A stretch of 64,000 bases of DNA from Triplophysa rosa (lineage: Eukaryota; Chordata; Actinopteri; Cypriniformes; Nemacheilidae), in NCBI RefSeq assembly GCF_024868665.1, contig NC_079895.1, forward strand, positions 10,523,450 through 10,587,449, written 5' to 3'. The notes beneath the pieces were generated by a model. That model saw only the letters and a list, made by a program, of their open reading frames with translations, was not told the DNA's origin and ran no database searches. Of the stretch, positions 51,601 through 63,632 are shown one piece after another. The translations under genes and the position numbers were made by a program. Within the stretch, counting starts at the first letter, position 1, and the number at the start of each line of letters is the position of its first letter.

Positions 51601-54600
51601 ACTTTCACCGGAGCACACCACGGCACACCTAGAAAAGAGACACATCATCATTTGCAAGCAAGTTCAAACTAGATCAGAAGTAATACATCAACTCAAACCA
51701 CAACAAGTTTTCAATTGATATATATATATACACATGACCTTATATACCGTACTTACCTTGACAACTGTCATCATCCAACCACACATGAAGGAATTGTAAA
51801 CAAAGATACAAAGGTAGAGAATAAGAGGAAGCAGTAATACCGAGATCTGAGCTGGCAGTCAGAGGCGTAGATGTGTATATACATTCTGACAGCAGCACTC
51901 ACGTCTTAAGATGTGATACGAGTGGTTATGGAGTGAACATTGGCTTAATGTTGTGGGTAAACGGATTGTGTGCAGTAGAATGGGAATGAATAATGTGTGC
52001 TTGTGTGTGTTCACCTGTGTATCGCACATCTTCATCATCGGTGTATGGCCAGTGTCCAGAGCCTGTAAAATAGTTGAGGACAGCACAAGCAAGAGACGGT
52101 TGGAATCACCACAGAATCTAAGCATTCTGAGTGACTCTGTTAGAAAACAACTTTTAAATGTACATTTATATTATAAATATATAATATATATGACTCAGTT
52201 TGAACAATAATATAAATATAAAACATAATTTAGCTCCAGAATGGAATGCATTGTTGTTATATTTATGTCTGATATGTTCAGCTTGAGAGTGGATGAACAT
52301 GGGCTTGTTGCATTTCTGACTGCAACATGGCACAAATGCAACAATGCCTCCTGCAGGCAGCACAGTGAATTACAGTGTGTCATGCAGAGATGCAGTGAAA
52401 ATGGCATGCCACATAAATAACATCTATCATTATATAAGGAAACTGGCACTGTGAAATAGATGGAGTAGATGCTGGCACGGCTTCATTCGGAGGCCAAATT
52501 TGTAGTTTTGTGTTGCTTATTTACGCTGAATGTCTATGTATAATTTCTTCTCCCGACACCATGCTGTGGAAAAACATAAACAGCCTCCAACAGAAACACA
52601 TTTCTGCGCTCTATTCCATCCAATTCAGTGCCTTGCACTTACCATAATCTCAAAACACAATATCAGTACTCAACTGAAACTGAATATGGGGCTTTTTATG
52701 ACCATTTCAAATAATCATAGAAACTCTATTACCAAGAAACACTCTTAGACACAGATCAAACACGATCTAAAAACAAGATTGGCATTCCTTGCATATAAAA
52801 TACTTCTTCCAATTCTCTTTGGGTCTCTTTTTCTCTCGTGTATGTGTAAGTGGATGGCAGATCACACGGCAAGTTAGATCAAAGCTCTTTCCGATGCACT
52901 AACAAGAACTCAAGAGACTGCAGATTTACAGGAACAGTTCAAGCAAAAATGATAATTGTGTCATCATTTAATCACTCTCATATCACTCCAAAGCTATCTA
53001 TGTTTTTGTATTTGGAAACAAAAAATTCAGATGAACATACCGGAGCATCCTTAAAGGAATAGTTCACCTTCAAATTGAAAATTCTGTCATTATTTACACG
53101 CCCTGTTTTCATTTCAAACCTTTATGACTTTCTTTCTTCTGCAGAACACAAAAGAATATATTTAAAAACATGTTGGTAACAGAAAAACGTTGGTCCCCAT
53201 TGACTTGCATAGGTTTTGTGTCCATACAATAGAAGTCAATAGGGACCAACAGATTTTGGTTACCAACCTTTTTTCAAAATATCTTCTTTTGTGTTTTGCA
53301 GAAGAAAGAAAATCACACAAGTTTAAAATGACAACAGGGTGAGTGAACGGTGACAGAATTGCCATTTTGAAGGTGAACTATTCCTGTAAGCCTCATGAAA
53401 CTGATATAATGAACATGTTCTGTACAGACTAATCTGAATCCCTATGAAGAATGCACTACGAGTGAGAAACCGAACACAATTTATGTCTTAACTTACATTT
53501 ACATTTATACACTTGGCAGACGCTTTTATCCAAAGCGACTTTGCATTATACTATACATTTGTTTCTGAGTATGTGCAATCTCTTGGATCGAACACATGAC
53601 CTTGGCGTTGCTAGCGCCATGCTCTAACCACTGAGCTACAGGAAAGCCGGACACTGATAAAGATACTTGTTAAAAAAGTAATGAAAAATAATAATCCATG
53701 GATTTTATATAATATATCCTTTGATGCTCAAAAGCTCCAGTCCCCATCCTCTAATTGCATGAAAAACAACAAATTCTGTATATTCTTCTGAATCTTTATG
53801 TTTCGCAGGAGAGAAAATCACATTGGTCTGGAACCAAGTAAGAGACAATAACTAAAAACAACATTTGGGGAACTATTCCTTTAAGACAAAGAGCGCGCGC
53901 GCAATACTGACACAATTTTCCAGCTTTTATCATGGAAAATACTCCATAGAGACCATGTACGTGTGCGTCTGTGTGTAGGTGTGTGTGTGATTGCTCCAGT
54001 TGGCAGATGAGTTTTCCTGTTCCATTCTGTTAAGCTCAGCAGAACGTTGTGTAATACTCACTGACTTGGCACAGATTCGCACATACATACACTTTAAAGG
54101 AGGGATTTTCCACTTACAGAAAACTTTCTACCAAGACATTTGTACATACTCGATCTAAATCCTGGGGGATAAAGAAACGTTTTGCAACTTTGAAATAAAA
54201 CCCCCCTCTCCGGGCTGGAAGAGTGCAGTTATTAGTCATCAGTTCTGAACACAAAAGATCCCTCAGGCTCCCCATGTTCATCATCTGAAACAGTTCTAGC
54301 ATCCCAGATGCAAGGCTTGATAAAGCCAACGCGCTGTAATTGTACCCACTCGGGGCGGCGTTTTTATAAATGCTAGTAGAGCCTTATATGTTCACCAAAT
54401 GCAAGAAATCCCATGGATTTACACAGACTGTTTAAAGAACAAGATCTCCTCAAACAGCCTTGCGACTTTATAGCTTTCAATCTCAAATCTCTATTTGAAG
54501 CACAAAACAATTGTCGGATTGTTTAATTAATATTGTTAAATGATCCACAGATGTCTAAGCGCTTGGATATTTCACAAATGCCCGCAAGCAAACGCACACA

Positions 54601-56254
54601 CTGGTTCAAGTCAGGACAGTGCTAGGTGGACAGGCTGTGTTTATTCTGTCTCACATGTGTACATCATAGGAAAAGCCTGTGTTTGTGTTCACAAAGTTAT
54701 AAACCACACAAACACTAATAGCCACCCAGCCTTTGTGAATAAACAACGCAAATGATTGAGGTAAAGCAATATGCACCATTTCTTTAACTGGCGGTTAGTT
54801 TATGTGTGAACATAAACAAAATATCGGACTGCGAGGGTCTGTTGTACTTGTAAATACACCACAGGCTGAAGCCCCCACACCACAACCAAATGGTTTGAGC
54901 CACAACCTCACACAGACAACATATTTCCAGCACCGCCATTGGTATACAAAATATGTGCGGTTTGATTTTACAATGACAGCGTTCTATGTCAAAATATACC
55001 ACAACACAATCGGCATCTTTAGTGTGGTCCTGGTTATCTGCTTGAATTGTGTTTCCAGAAGCACAGGAAATACAGTGTAAAAAGTGTAAACGTGTTCAAG
55101 CAAGTCCAAGCAAGACCCTCTGGTTTATGAATACAGAAAAAAACATCTATGGCCCAGAAACAGTGAAGCTTGAAGGTGCTGTGCTGCATATGGTGAATGT
55201 GAGTAAAAGTGAAAAGCAAACTGTATAAACAAATTGCGTCACAATATTTTATTCAAAAATAAATAAATACAGAATACACTAAATATGTATATGTAGGCCT
55301 ATATGTATTACTATTACGTACATTACTAGATGTTTCGAAGAATTTTCACACTGCTATTACACACAAGAGTCTGATAGACTACTTTTATTGCACTGTTTAT
55401 CTTTTTCGGGGGAGTTTGACTGATCCGTTTTATTATATGACAAAAAGCTTCATTTTTCTCAAAGGTGCATCTCGAAGTGTTGCTCATCCTGGTTTGAAAC
55501 GACATAAGAGTGACTGAAAGACTACAGATTTTATCCATGAAAGCAAAATGTGCCTTTGTGCATACAAACATAAACTTTGTTTTACTCAGTTCAAGTGCAG
55601 CCCAAAAGAGCACACATCTCAGCACTGCTGACCCACTTCCAGGGACCTTATTGATCTGCCTTTAATCACAGATACTATTTTAATTTTGAGTTTATTTGCC
55701 ATGTCCACAATATGTCAGTGGCAATCTGTACATTGAATGCTTGACATTCAACAGCAGTATAATACAAAAAGTAAAACAGTCAAACGCAAGACAGTTCTTT
55801 AAAACAATATGCATGCACACTATACAAAGGACATGCAGCTTGCTTTAGTAAGCAGAGGTGCGCAGTGTCCCACTGGTAGCCCAACAAATGATGCATATGA
55901 AAGAGTCCAGTGTCTTATTTTCCCCTTTGGTTTAGGTTACTGAAACCCTTCTCTCCCCCTAACCCCAGCCCCAAAAGCGTCCACGTAAACACTCTGAGCT
56001 CTGTTTAAATAACATGTGCCTTATACACTACAACTAGTAGAAACAACGCGACAAACTTTAAATGCCCTATTTGGCACTTGATGTATATGCTATTATGAGT
56101 TTGCAAGACTTCGCATTAGTTTAATAAATATTGCTCAAAACTATAAAGCGCGCGACTCAAGGTGATGAATCTGGATGAATGTCTTACCATCGTACGCGAA
56201 ACTCCCGGACAGCTGAAGTAACCCTATCATATGCACACACGTCCAGGTATCCAT
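42628..56254 (-). CDS. srpx: Sushi-repeat-containing protein, X-linked (SRPX)
   Basis: Secreted or cell-surface protein of three sushi domains and a HYR domain, reported as a growth and apoptosis regulator. Ten exons join in phase to 448 aa (human 464): 56254-56188, 52062-52015, 51628-51437, 48800-48624, 48535-48409, 48319-48198, 48067-47888, 47656-47523, 46680-46559, 42805-42628. Exon 1 encodes a signal peptide ([18 protein letters not shown]), exon 2 an acidic linker (DDEDVRYTG). Sushi 1 holds [10 protein letters not shown], sushi 2 [21 protein letters not shown] spans PPVIKCP to FNVRVK, and sushi 3 holds [20 protein letters not shown], all with regular cysteines. The C-terminal domain has [20 protein letters not shown] and [20 protein letters not shown] and ends at QSC. 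No lesions. Neighbours match human Xp11.4: SYTL5 convergent on one side, RPGR in tandem on the other. Confidence 0.95.
43171..44174. mobile_element. 1004-bp foldback, hAT-type, 8-bp target duplication
   Basis: Flanked by AGAATTTC at 43163-43170 and 44175-44182. Ends are GGTAACACTTTACATTAAGG and CCTTAATGTAAGTGTTACC; the arms pair for about 180 bp, including GAGCCATTTTAACTCGCATG against CATGCGAGTTAAAAATGGCTC. No transposase is encoded, so it is non-autonomous. Confidence 0.85.
44416..45429. mobile_element. 1-kb TTAA-flanked element with TTAAAGGTGCAGTGAAC ends
   Basis: TTAAAGGTGCAGTGAAC at the left mirrors GTTCACTGCACCTTTAA at the right, with TTAA at both edges, as expected for a piggyBac-type element. 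Two frames of 61 and 109 codons inside are not similar to any transposase I know. Confidence 0.75.
45595..45972 (+). mobile_element. LINE fragment (reverse transcriptase thumb region)
   Basis: Reads [20 protein letters not shown], then [20 protein letters not shown] and [13 protein letters not shown], a segment common to fish L2/CR1-type reverse transcriptases. Frameshifts follow. The 5' and 3' parts are missing. Confidence 0.8.
47074..47515 (+). mobile_element. TTAA-flanked MITE (TTAAAGGGATACTCCGCCC...)
   Basis: Left end TTAAAGGGATACTCCGCCC, right end GGGTGGAGTATCCCTTTAA, perfectly matched including the unusual ACTCC variation at both ends. In a srpx intron. Confidence 0.8.
49396..49783 (-). 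mobile_element. MITE of the CTAGTGG/TTTCGAAGCACTA family, inverted
   Basis: Reverse complement of the family at 25185-25563 with the full internal block (GAGCATGTTTCGCAAATACG, TTCGCCATGTTGTTTCTACG). TTAA at the left edge; the right edge reads TTAC, a decayed site. Confidence 0.75.
50016..51364. mobile_element. 1.35-kb foldback element with internal hairpin
   Basis: Inverted arms near the ends include GGACAGTGGTTCCACATG with GAGTCATGTTTTCTTAACAT against GTTGAGAAAACATGACTC and CATGTGGAACCACTGTCC. The outer ends are A/T-rich (CACTAAAAAAAAAGATTTTT against the mirrored right end). Its centre (50795-50943) is another palindrome. No coding capacity. In a srpx intron. Confidence 0.7.
53051..53389 (+). 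mobile_element. TTAA-family MITE (TTAAAGGAATAGTTCACC...)
   Basis: Left end TTAAAGGAATAGTTCACCTT, right end AAGGTGAACTATTCCTGTAA, with AACACAAAAGAATATATTTA inside. In srpx intron 1. Confidence 0.75.
53490..53648 (-). repeat. tRNA-derived SINE with LINE-type tail (HAmo-like)
   Basis: The minus strand begins TGTAGCTCAGTGGTTAGAGC (A box), then GTGTTCGATCC (B box), and ends with AAAGTCGCTTTGGATAAAAG, CGTCTGCCAAGTG and ACATTTACATTT-type sequence. This is the pattern of tRNA-derived cyprinid SINEs that share a tail with a LINE. A tail fragment of the same kind is at 12525-12560. Confidence 0.8.
53700..56160. other. srpx intron 1, remainder
   Basis: No exon recognised on either strand. Open frames of 60-99 codons lack similarity or splice context. 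Confidence 0.35.
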
Positions 56255-56898
56255 CTTTAGGAAGTACAGGAGCTGCTGGGAGACCTCCGGTGCATTCCTA
56301 CCCTAAAGCCAGAGAGAGCACAGACCCGCCTCCTCTCTCCAGAAACACGAGAGCGCGCGCGCGACTGCGCGTGGACTGTCGGATCCAGTCCAGCAGTGTA
56401 AACATTACATTGGTCCCAAGCGTTTTAGACATTAAAAATGTATGTAGGCCTACGTCATTACAAAACATCAGTGACTTAAATAAAAGAAAGATAGAACAAA
56501 AAAATAACGCATTTTAAATAAAACATGCACTCAACAAAAAACATGCAAAATGTCAGTTTTAAGTGTGACAATCTACTTGCGAACTTTGCTTTGAATAAAA
56601 AAGCCAAGAACAGGTTTCAAACTACGACAGAAATTCCAGTTGGATCGATCTAGCCTTTTAATTAGAAATGGTGATGTATTCGTTTTAGTTACTTTGGGAG
56701 AAAACAGTGAACGAGCTTTGTATGTCATTAGATCTTAACATGCTTATCAAAACCTTGTGAACAATACACACACACATACTTTGTTACACCCTTTAGCAAA
56801 ATTGTACCAAAACAGTGAGCCACATTACAGCCCAACTGTGAGACAGTCTATTTTCTCAACAAAAAAAGTAATCTGTCATTGAAATGTATTGCATTTGG

Positions 56899-58805
56899 CA
56901 GTGGTGTAAAGTATTGGAGTAAATGTACTTAGTTACTTTACTTAAGTATCTTTTTGGCTACTTTGTAGTTGTACTGAGTATTAAAGATATTAGCAACTTT
57001 TACTCTCTACTTAACTACATTTTTGATCAATTATATGTACTCTTTACTCCACTACATTTGTAATGACTAATGCAATTACACATTACATTTTGCATGCCAC
57101 CTATCTTATAATTAATATTGCCATTTACAGGGTAATGAAGGTACTACAATCTTGTGGATTTTGCCATAACTTACAAAAACTTGTCAACATGGCTTCTTTA
57201 TATGAATATGAGTGCAGTATCAGGTAGATGTCAATCGCTGGCGGTTTATACACGGTTAGCCCTTACCCGCTATTTCTACAGTAATATATTGGCAACACTG
57301 TTGCCAGCTAGTTACTGTAGGTCACACATCTACAAAAGCTCTTATTTTTAAAACTAACTCTTCCTAAATGTGCTCTAAACATGTTTGCTCAAAATTTGAC
57401 CATATGGTGGGACTATTGCCATGAAGTGATGTAAACCAGTAAAAAGAATGTATAGTATTTCAATTTTCAAAAGTGCTCTCACACTATATAGACAAAATAT
57501 TAACCTATAGAATGAGTCGGACACAGAGAAATGAACAATCCACATATGAATCTCAACAATGGTGACAATCAACTGAACAGCTTCATGCTGCAATGCATGC
57601 TGGGTACATAGTACAAAACTCATTCATGATTGTTTGTCACCATTGATGAGGTTTGTATGTCAAGTGTCTAACTGTGTCTCAATTGCAAAGAAAGATTTTC
57701 TGACAGAGATCTTTCCATTATAACATGTGATCACTTTACCAAACATATCTTAATAAATCTTAAATGCTATATTATTATTATTTAATGATTGAATTCTTTC
57801 AGATGTATCTTCAGTTACTAAGCAAACATAAAGTTGCGGTTCCTGTAAAGTCCCTTTCAGTGTTATTGTATAAGTGTACATTTTAAAGCTACAAGAAAGT
57901 CAAAGAGTCCAACCAAAGCAAACACTGATCGCCATAATGGTGACTTAAAACATAATTGAACCACTATGAACTAGAGTTAAATCTCAATAAGATCTTACAC
58001 AGATGACAGAAATAAAGTGAAAGTGGTGTCTGTAATATGTGAAGATGTTATTGATGTTTGTGTTTAATTATCCTCTGGTGAAATCTTGACAGATTTATTG
58101 TGTTCATCTGTTATTTACACTTGTTCATCTAAGACTGTGTGACTTAAGTGCGTTAATAGATTCTTTAATAATGTATCTTCAAACAGCCATTGCAGTAGTT
58201 TACTGTAAAACACCTACAGTAACTAGCAGGCAACAGTGTTTACAGTATATGACTGTAGAAATGGCAGGTAAGGGCTAACAGTGTATGTGAAATGAGGACA
58301 TGACTGCAGCTGGCGATGAGGCCCAAACCAGCATGTCCAGTGCAAAAAGGCTTTGACTTTTTAATTCTACTTAACATTATTTTATTTATCTGTTATATTG
58401 AAGAGACCTTTTTGAAGGACTTTGGTTTACTTATGAGCACTTGAGCTTAAATGAGACTTAGGGTGTTTGTAATGACGTAGGTTATGGTGTCGACCATGAT
58501 TTGTTGCAATTTTGAGGTGTTCAGTCTTATTATGATTTAAGAAAATAAATGCGATTGCTCACCTCACAAATCAACTGTTTCTAGTTTTTCACTGCTGTGT
58601 CTCTTAAGTGTTGAGGACTAGTGCTGCTTTGAGCCTACATTCAGTATGAGTAAAATACTCAAGTACTGTTAAAATCAGATACTCTAAGACTTTTACTCAA
58701 GTCGTTTTGGAATTGGTGACTTGTAACTTGTAATGGAGTAATTTTCACTGCAAGGTATCTGTACTTTTACTTAAGTATGGTTTTCAGGTACTCTTTACAC
58801 CTCTG
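56899..58805. mobile_element. Tol2-like hAT element, non-autonomous, with perfect 8-bp target duplication
   Basis: GCATTTGG occurs at 56891-56898 and again at 58806-58813. The ends are CAGTGGTGTAAAGTATTGGA and GTACTCTTTACACCTCTG, matching the CAGAGGTGTAAAG terminus of the medaka Tol2 family; sub-terminal 'acttaagta', 'ttactcaagt' and 'actcaagtac' motifs also fit. The 1.9-kb interior has no hAT transposase frame. It lies between srpx and rpgr. Confidence 0.9.
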
Positions 58806-59281
58806 GCATTTGGTCTGGTATGCTGGTAATGATAGACCAGTTTGTAGAAAAGGGAATGCCTGTCTTTTCTCGTTTTATTCTCTCTAAACTGCAATTTTTA
58901 CAGTACGTAATAAAATATTAGCCAACAATATACAGAAATAAATTCCTTACACTGTGCTCTAAAGTGCTCATGAAAATAAACAGTATTCTTGTGATCAATA
59001 GAGAGCTTGTGTAAATTTATGTGTAGAATGATTTCAGTCAAGGCACTTTAATGAATTCAATCCATGACACAAAAATAAACCATAAATTAGATTGAATCAA
59101 AACATAAACTGAATTGAGATTTGGCCTATAGCATAAAAAAATCACCAATTTCTTCTTGAGAGGTATACTTGGCTTGTTTGGTTGCATTTACACATATATC
59201 TACAGGTCCAGCAGAGTTGTGACCGGATTTGCTAAGGTTTTAAAAGCAGGCACAAACATGGCTTTTGAGATGATTTAAGAC

Positions 59282-62200
59282 TTAAATACTGTGGTAAGAC
59301 ATTGTTCCAGAACTGCACTGAGCACCACTAGTTGTTTGTTTCTTTCCTTTAAGATTCTTTTGATCTCTCTTTCCAGTCTTTTGTCCATCTCTCTGTGCAG
59401 ATGTCTGTTTGGTGTCTTGTTTACTCACAGGTATACTTGATGTGGTTTTCTGTTTTGGTGATTTCCCCGGTTTCTTTTTTTCTTGCTCTTCCTCGCTTTC
59501 TTCCTCCTCTTCTTTGGATTCTTCATCATCTTTCTCGCCTTCTTCCTCCTCCCCAGTTTCTTCCTCCTCCTCCCCAGTTTCTTCCTCCTCCTCTTCAGCT
59601 TCTTCCTCCTCCTCCTCAGCTTCTTTCTCCTCCTCCTCAGCTTCTTCCTCCTCCTCCTCAGCTTCTTCCTCCTTTTTTGCTTTGTCTTTTTTTGCTCTCC
59701 TCTCTCAGTGTCTTCTTCCTCACCCTCCTCCTCATCTTCTTCTCTCTTGTTTAAAACTTCTTTGTTTGCTTTCTGTTCTCCAACTTCATCCTCCTCCTCT
59801 TCATCATCATCTTCCACACTTTCCTCTTCCTCATTATCTTCATCTTCCTCTTTCCCCTGTTCTTCTTCTTCATGATCATGTTCCTCTTGATTTTCCTCCT
59901 CATTTTCATTTCCTACCTCATCCTCTCCTTCACTTTCTTCTTCTGCCTCCTCTTCCACTTCCTGTTCTTCTCCTGCATCCTCCTCCCTGTCACTCTCATC
60001 CTCCTCACCTGTCTCTTTTTCATTCTCATCTCCTTCACTTTCTTCTGTCTCCTCTTTATCCGATCCCTCACTCCTACCTTCAACCTTGTTGTCAAATTCT
60101 TCACCTTCCTCCTCCTCCTCCTCTCTCGACCAATCATTACCACTTTCATCTTCCTGCTCTTCCTCTGCTTTTGTGTTCTCGTAGGTCTTCTCGTCATCTG
60201 CCTCCTTCTCACTGCCTTCATCCCAGCCTGCTTTCTCATCCTGCTCTTCTTCTTCTTTTTCCTCTTCATCACCACTTTCCTCCTTTTCAGCCCCGTTACT
60301 CTTACTGTCTCCTTCCTCCAATCACCACCTCCACCATCAATCTCCTCATCTTTGTCCTCTTTACTATCGGTTTCATATTCTTCCTCATTTTCCTCTATAG
60401 ATTCTTGATTCCCCGTTTCTTGTTCCTCTTTCTCTTCTCCTTCTCTATTTCCATTCTTGTTCTCTTTTCTTTCAACCTCGCCTTCACTTTTTTCTTCTGC
60501 GTTTTTACTGCTCTGACCGATATTGCCGTCTTCCTTTTCCTCCCCTGCTGACCCACTTTCCTCTTTTTCTCCCTCTTCTTCCGCACTTTCTGTCTCTTCA
60601 TTTTCTCCATTTTCTTGGTCTTCACTAACTCCATCATTCTGCATCTCTCCTTCCTCTTCCTCTTTTTCAAAAGGACTGTTCTCCTCTTCCTCTCCAATCT
60701 TCTCCCTTTGATGTTCCTCACCAAGATTCTCTTCTGCACCTTCCTCTTCATTTTTTTCCATCTCATCTTCCTCATCTTCTCTTTCTTCATTACTAATCCT
60801 CCACAATTCCTTTTCATCTGAAACTGGCTTGTCTTTTACGTCTTCATTTGTGCTTTCGCTTTGCTGTTTAGAGTTGCTCTCGTCTTTTTCCTGATCCTCA
60901 GTGACTGCTGAAATGTCTTGAACTGTACTGTTCTGATCCACTTCCTGTTCAGACAGAATATTGTTTCCTGATGTTTCCTCGAGCTCTAAAGCAGGTGAGG
61001 ATAATGCCATCTCAGGACTATCTTCTGGTGCAGGACTGATGTATGAAGTCTCAGAAAGCACCTCAGCTGCTTTTATCAGTAGCGGTGCCGCACTAGCCAG
61101 GATTGGTAGTGATGAAACTGCACTACCCATAATGCTCTGCTCAGCCTTTGTGTCTGAATGTGAGGTATCCATTACCAACACTGTCTCCATTTTGGCTAAT
61201 TTCTTAAGTGTTGAGGATTGTAGTGGCGAAGAACCTGTTTGGCCTGTGGTCCACTGATCAGAAGATAAGTGGTCTCTTTCTGGAGCAAACGTATTAATAG
61301 ATGGAATTTTTTGTTTCTGTACATTAAATGCTTTATCAGTGGATAAATGGTTCTTTTTATAGTCAGACTGCAAATTAGGCGATGTCTGTTTTTTTTCTGG
61401 TGGTCTTTTGCTAGATGCCGATGGTCTGCTGTCTATTGGGGAAAATGATATACATGAGTTCTCAAGAGTTTTATTACTGTTTTGTCTTTGAATACCTGTC
61501 GTTTCCTGTCCCAGCTTTTCAGGTCCAAACCGGATGTTCTCAGATTCCACAGGTTTTCTTTTTCTTCCTTTAGACATTCCAGAAGCCCCCTCTTTCCAAG
61601 TGGGTATGGAAACTGATGGAGGGCTGGCTGCTTTCGTTGTGGTTTCTACTGTCCCAGTGGTGTTTTTCTCAACTGGAGATCGTCACTCTCTAACCTCCTT
61701 TCTTTTCAGATTTGATCTCCATCTTCTTGAATTCTTTGATGTAAGTGTGCAAGGGGTTTCCTCGACATGGTTCTTTCCCTTAACTTTTTTAGAAATGTTT
61801 TTGACTGGTGTTGGTGTGACTTTTGTAGGGTTTGTTCTAACGTGTTCAAACCTGTTCTCGTTTTGAACTAGTGGCTGAGAACTTGTGTCTTGAATTCTAA
61901 CTGGACTTGACATGGCTTCTTGTGTTACCTCTTCAAGAGTCGGGACAACTTGGTCTTTTACTCTTAAAGAATCTGCACCTTGAACTTTGGTTGATTTCTC
62001 TGCTTTAGCAATTTGGCCCCTTGAGTCAATATTAGTGCTGGATGTTTCATTGCTTTCCTGTCTTTCTTTCGCTGACATTCTATTGGGAGAATACTGGACA
62101 TCCACAGGTTGACTGGACCTGGCCTTTCTCCGTTTTACATTGCTTGTTAGTGAAGATACAGACAGTGATGAATGAGAAACAGAATCTGTCAATAGTTCAG

Positions 62201-63551
62201 TGGGCGGGGCCTGCCAAGGTACTGTCTCTGTTCTTGACCCTCAGAGGATGACAGAGGATGATTCTGCTGTCTCGTCTTCATCCTGTTTATGTTTCTGTCA
62301 AAACCAACATTACATCTCAAGTATGCAGCCACATATTTTATATTTAAAAACTTTTCCAGTAATTACATATTTTAGCATTTTTTGGCCTCACCTTGTCTGA
62401 TATGCTGTTTTCAGCTGCTTCAACATCCTGAAAGTTCACAGGTGTGACTATATTTAAAAGGTAAAAAAAACAGTGAATTGAGTTAATATAGTTTTTAAAA
62501 CTATATCAAAAACTATAGACAGTGTATTGGGGTCATTTAGTGATTATGTCAGAAATTATAAAATATGAAAAAAAATATATATATATGAAAATACGTACTT
62601 GTTGGAGTCACAGATGGGCTCCTGATATCAAAGTTGTGAGGCATTGTGAATAAGGTAGATGAAGACTCTACAGGAGCATCAGTTTTGAAGCGTTTTGGAG
62701 TGTCTGTTGGAGATCTGGGTTGTAGGATGTTGCCGGTCAAAGCTAGTGAAGTAAAGTTAGTTGTAATTGGAGGAAGGGCCTTAAACTTTGGGCCAAACTG
62801 TGCAGATGAACTTTCCTGAAACACACAAAAACATACAAACTAATACAATTATACAAGAATACAATTATCTTGGTTTTGAGGTGCACCTTCCCGTATACAC
62901 TCACTGCCCACTTTATTAGACACACCTTGCTAGTACTGGATCCCTTTTAGCCTTCAGAACTGCCTTAATTCTTCATGGCATAGATTTGAATTCAGAGATA
63001 GTATTCTGCACACCTTGCTTGCAACAAGTGGTTATTTGAGTTACTTTTGTCTTTCTATCATCTCGAACCAGTCTGCCCAATCTCCTCTGACCTTTGACAT
63101 CAACAAGGCATTTTCAGCAAGTCGTCTTCAACACCTCTAGAAGATGCCTAAATGCATTGAGTTGATGCCATGTGATAGGCTGATTAGCAATTTGTGTTAA
63201 CAAGCAATTGAACAGCTGTTCCTAATAAAGTGGCCAGTGGGTGTATCTACAACACAACACGCAACTATATAGCACGCAAGGTGTCTCAAACTCCAGTCAG
63301 TTTGTTACCCTCGGTCTTCCTCTAGATCGTGTTGATAGAATCCAGCGATGAGATGTTGGAAGAGATGTAGGTTGTGAGCTCAGGGCAGGTGATGGGTCTG
63401 AGTTGTGCTCTAATGCACGGCCCTGCAGCATTGAGTTATAACACCTGTCCAGGTAAGAGTAGGTCACATCTTCATCTTCTAAGCAGACTTCCTCACTTTC
63501 CTTTTGCCGCGGTCGTGCAAACACCAGCGTATGATTAGAACCACATGCCAC
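59282..63551 (-). CDS. rpgr: RPGR (X-linked retinitis pigmentosa GTPase regulator), ORF15-type 3' half, with multiple breaks
   Basis: Ciliary protein of the photoreceptor connecting cilium. The 5' exons lie beyond the window. Exons seen: 63551-63309 (ends the RCC1-like propeller, VACGSNHTLVFARP), 62815-62599, 62447-62392, and a 3-kb terminal exon 62294-59282. This exon has a Lys/Ser-rich linker, then a glutamate-rich tract of several hundred residues (repeats such as EEEEAEEEE and EETGEEEEE), then a basic tail (KKKPGKSPKQKTTSS...SYHSI), the layout of RPGR-ORF15. Breaks: TGA at 62243-62241 and 61685-61683 in one continuous frame; a -1 shift near 60310-60325; a second near 59675-59700 in A-runs. 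Each lesion is single and the rest is open, so decay is recent or partly artefact. rpgra versus rpgrb cannot be decided. Confidence 0.85.
62894..63246. mobile_element. MITE with ACTGGCCACTTTATTAG-type ends in an rpgr intron
   Basis: TACACTCACTGCCCACTTTA at the left mirrors TAAAGTGGCCAGTGGGTGTA at the right, and TTAGACACACCTTGCTAGTA follows. This is a well-known fish repeat. Non-coding. Confidence 0.8.
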
Positions 63552-63632
63552 CTATAGAACATAAATACATTTAGAAAGAGCACACACCAGTTTATGTGAT
63601 AAGTCAGATAAGTCCTTAGTTTTAAATGCTTG

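Noticed and set aside
51757..51778. GATGATGACAG...TGTCAAG followed by GTAAGT, a possible extra srpx exon
   Set aside because: No acceptor with a pyrimidine tract directly precedes it. Exon 52062-52015 joins the sushi 1 exon in phase with an acidic linker like that of human SRPX.
53580..53645. tRNA-like sequence with A and B boxes as a functional tRNA gene
   Set aside because: It is fused to a LINE-type tail and lacks a complete cloverleaf, so it is a SINE head.
59395..60821. Long + strand frames rich in Ser, Leu and Phe, up to 380 codons
   Set aside because: They are antisense shadows of the GAA/GAG-rich rpgr acidic exon.
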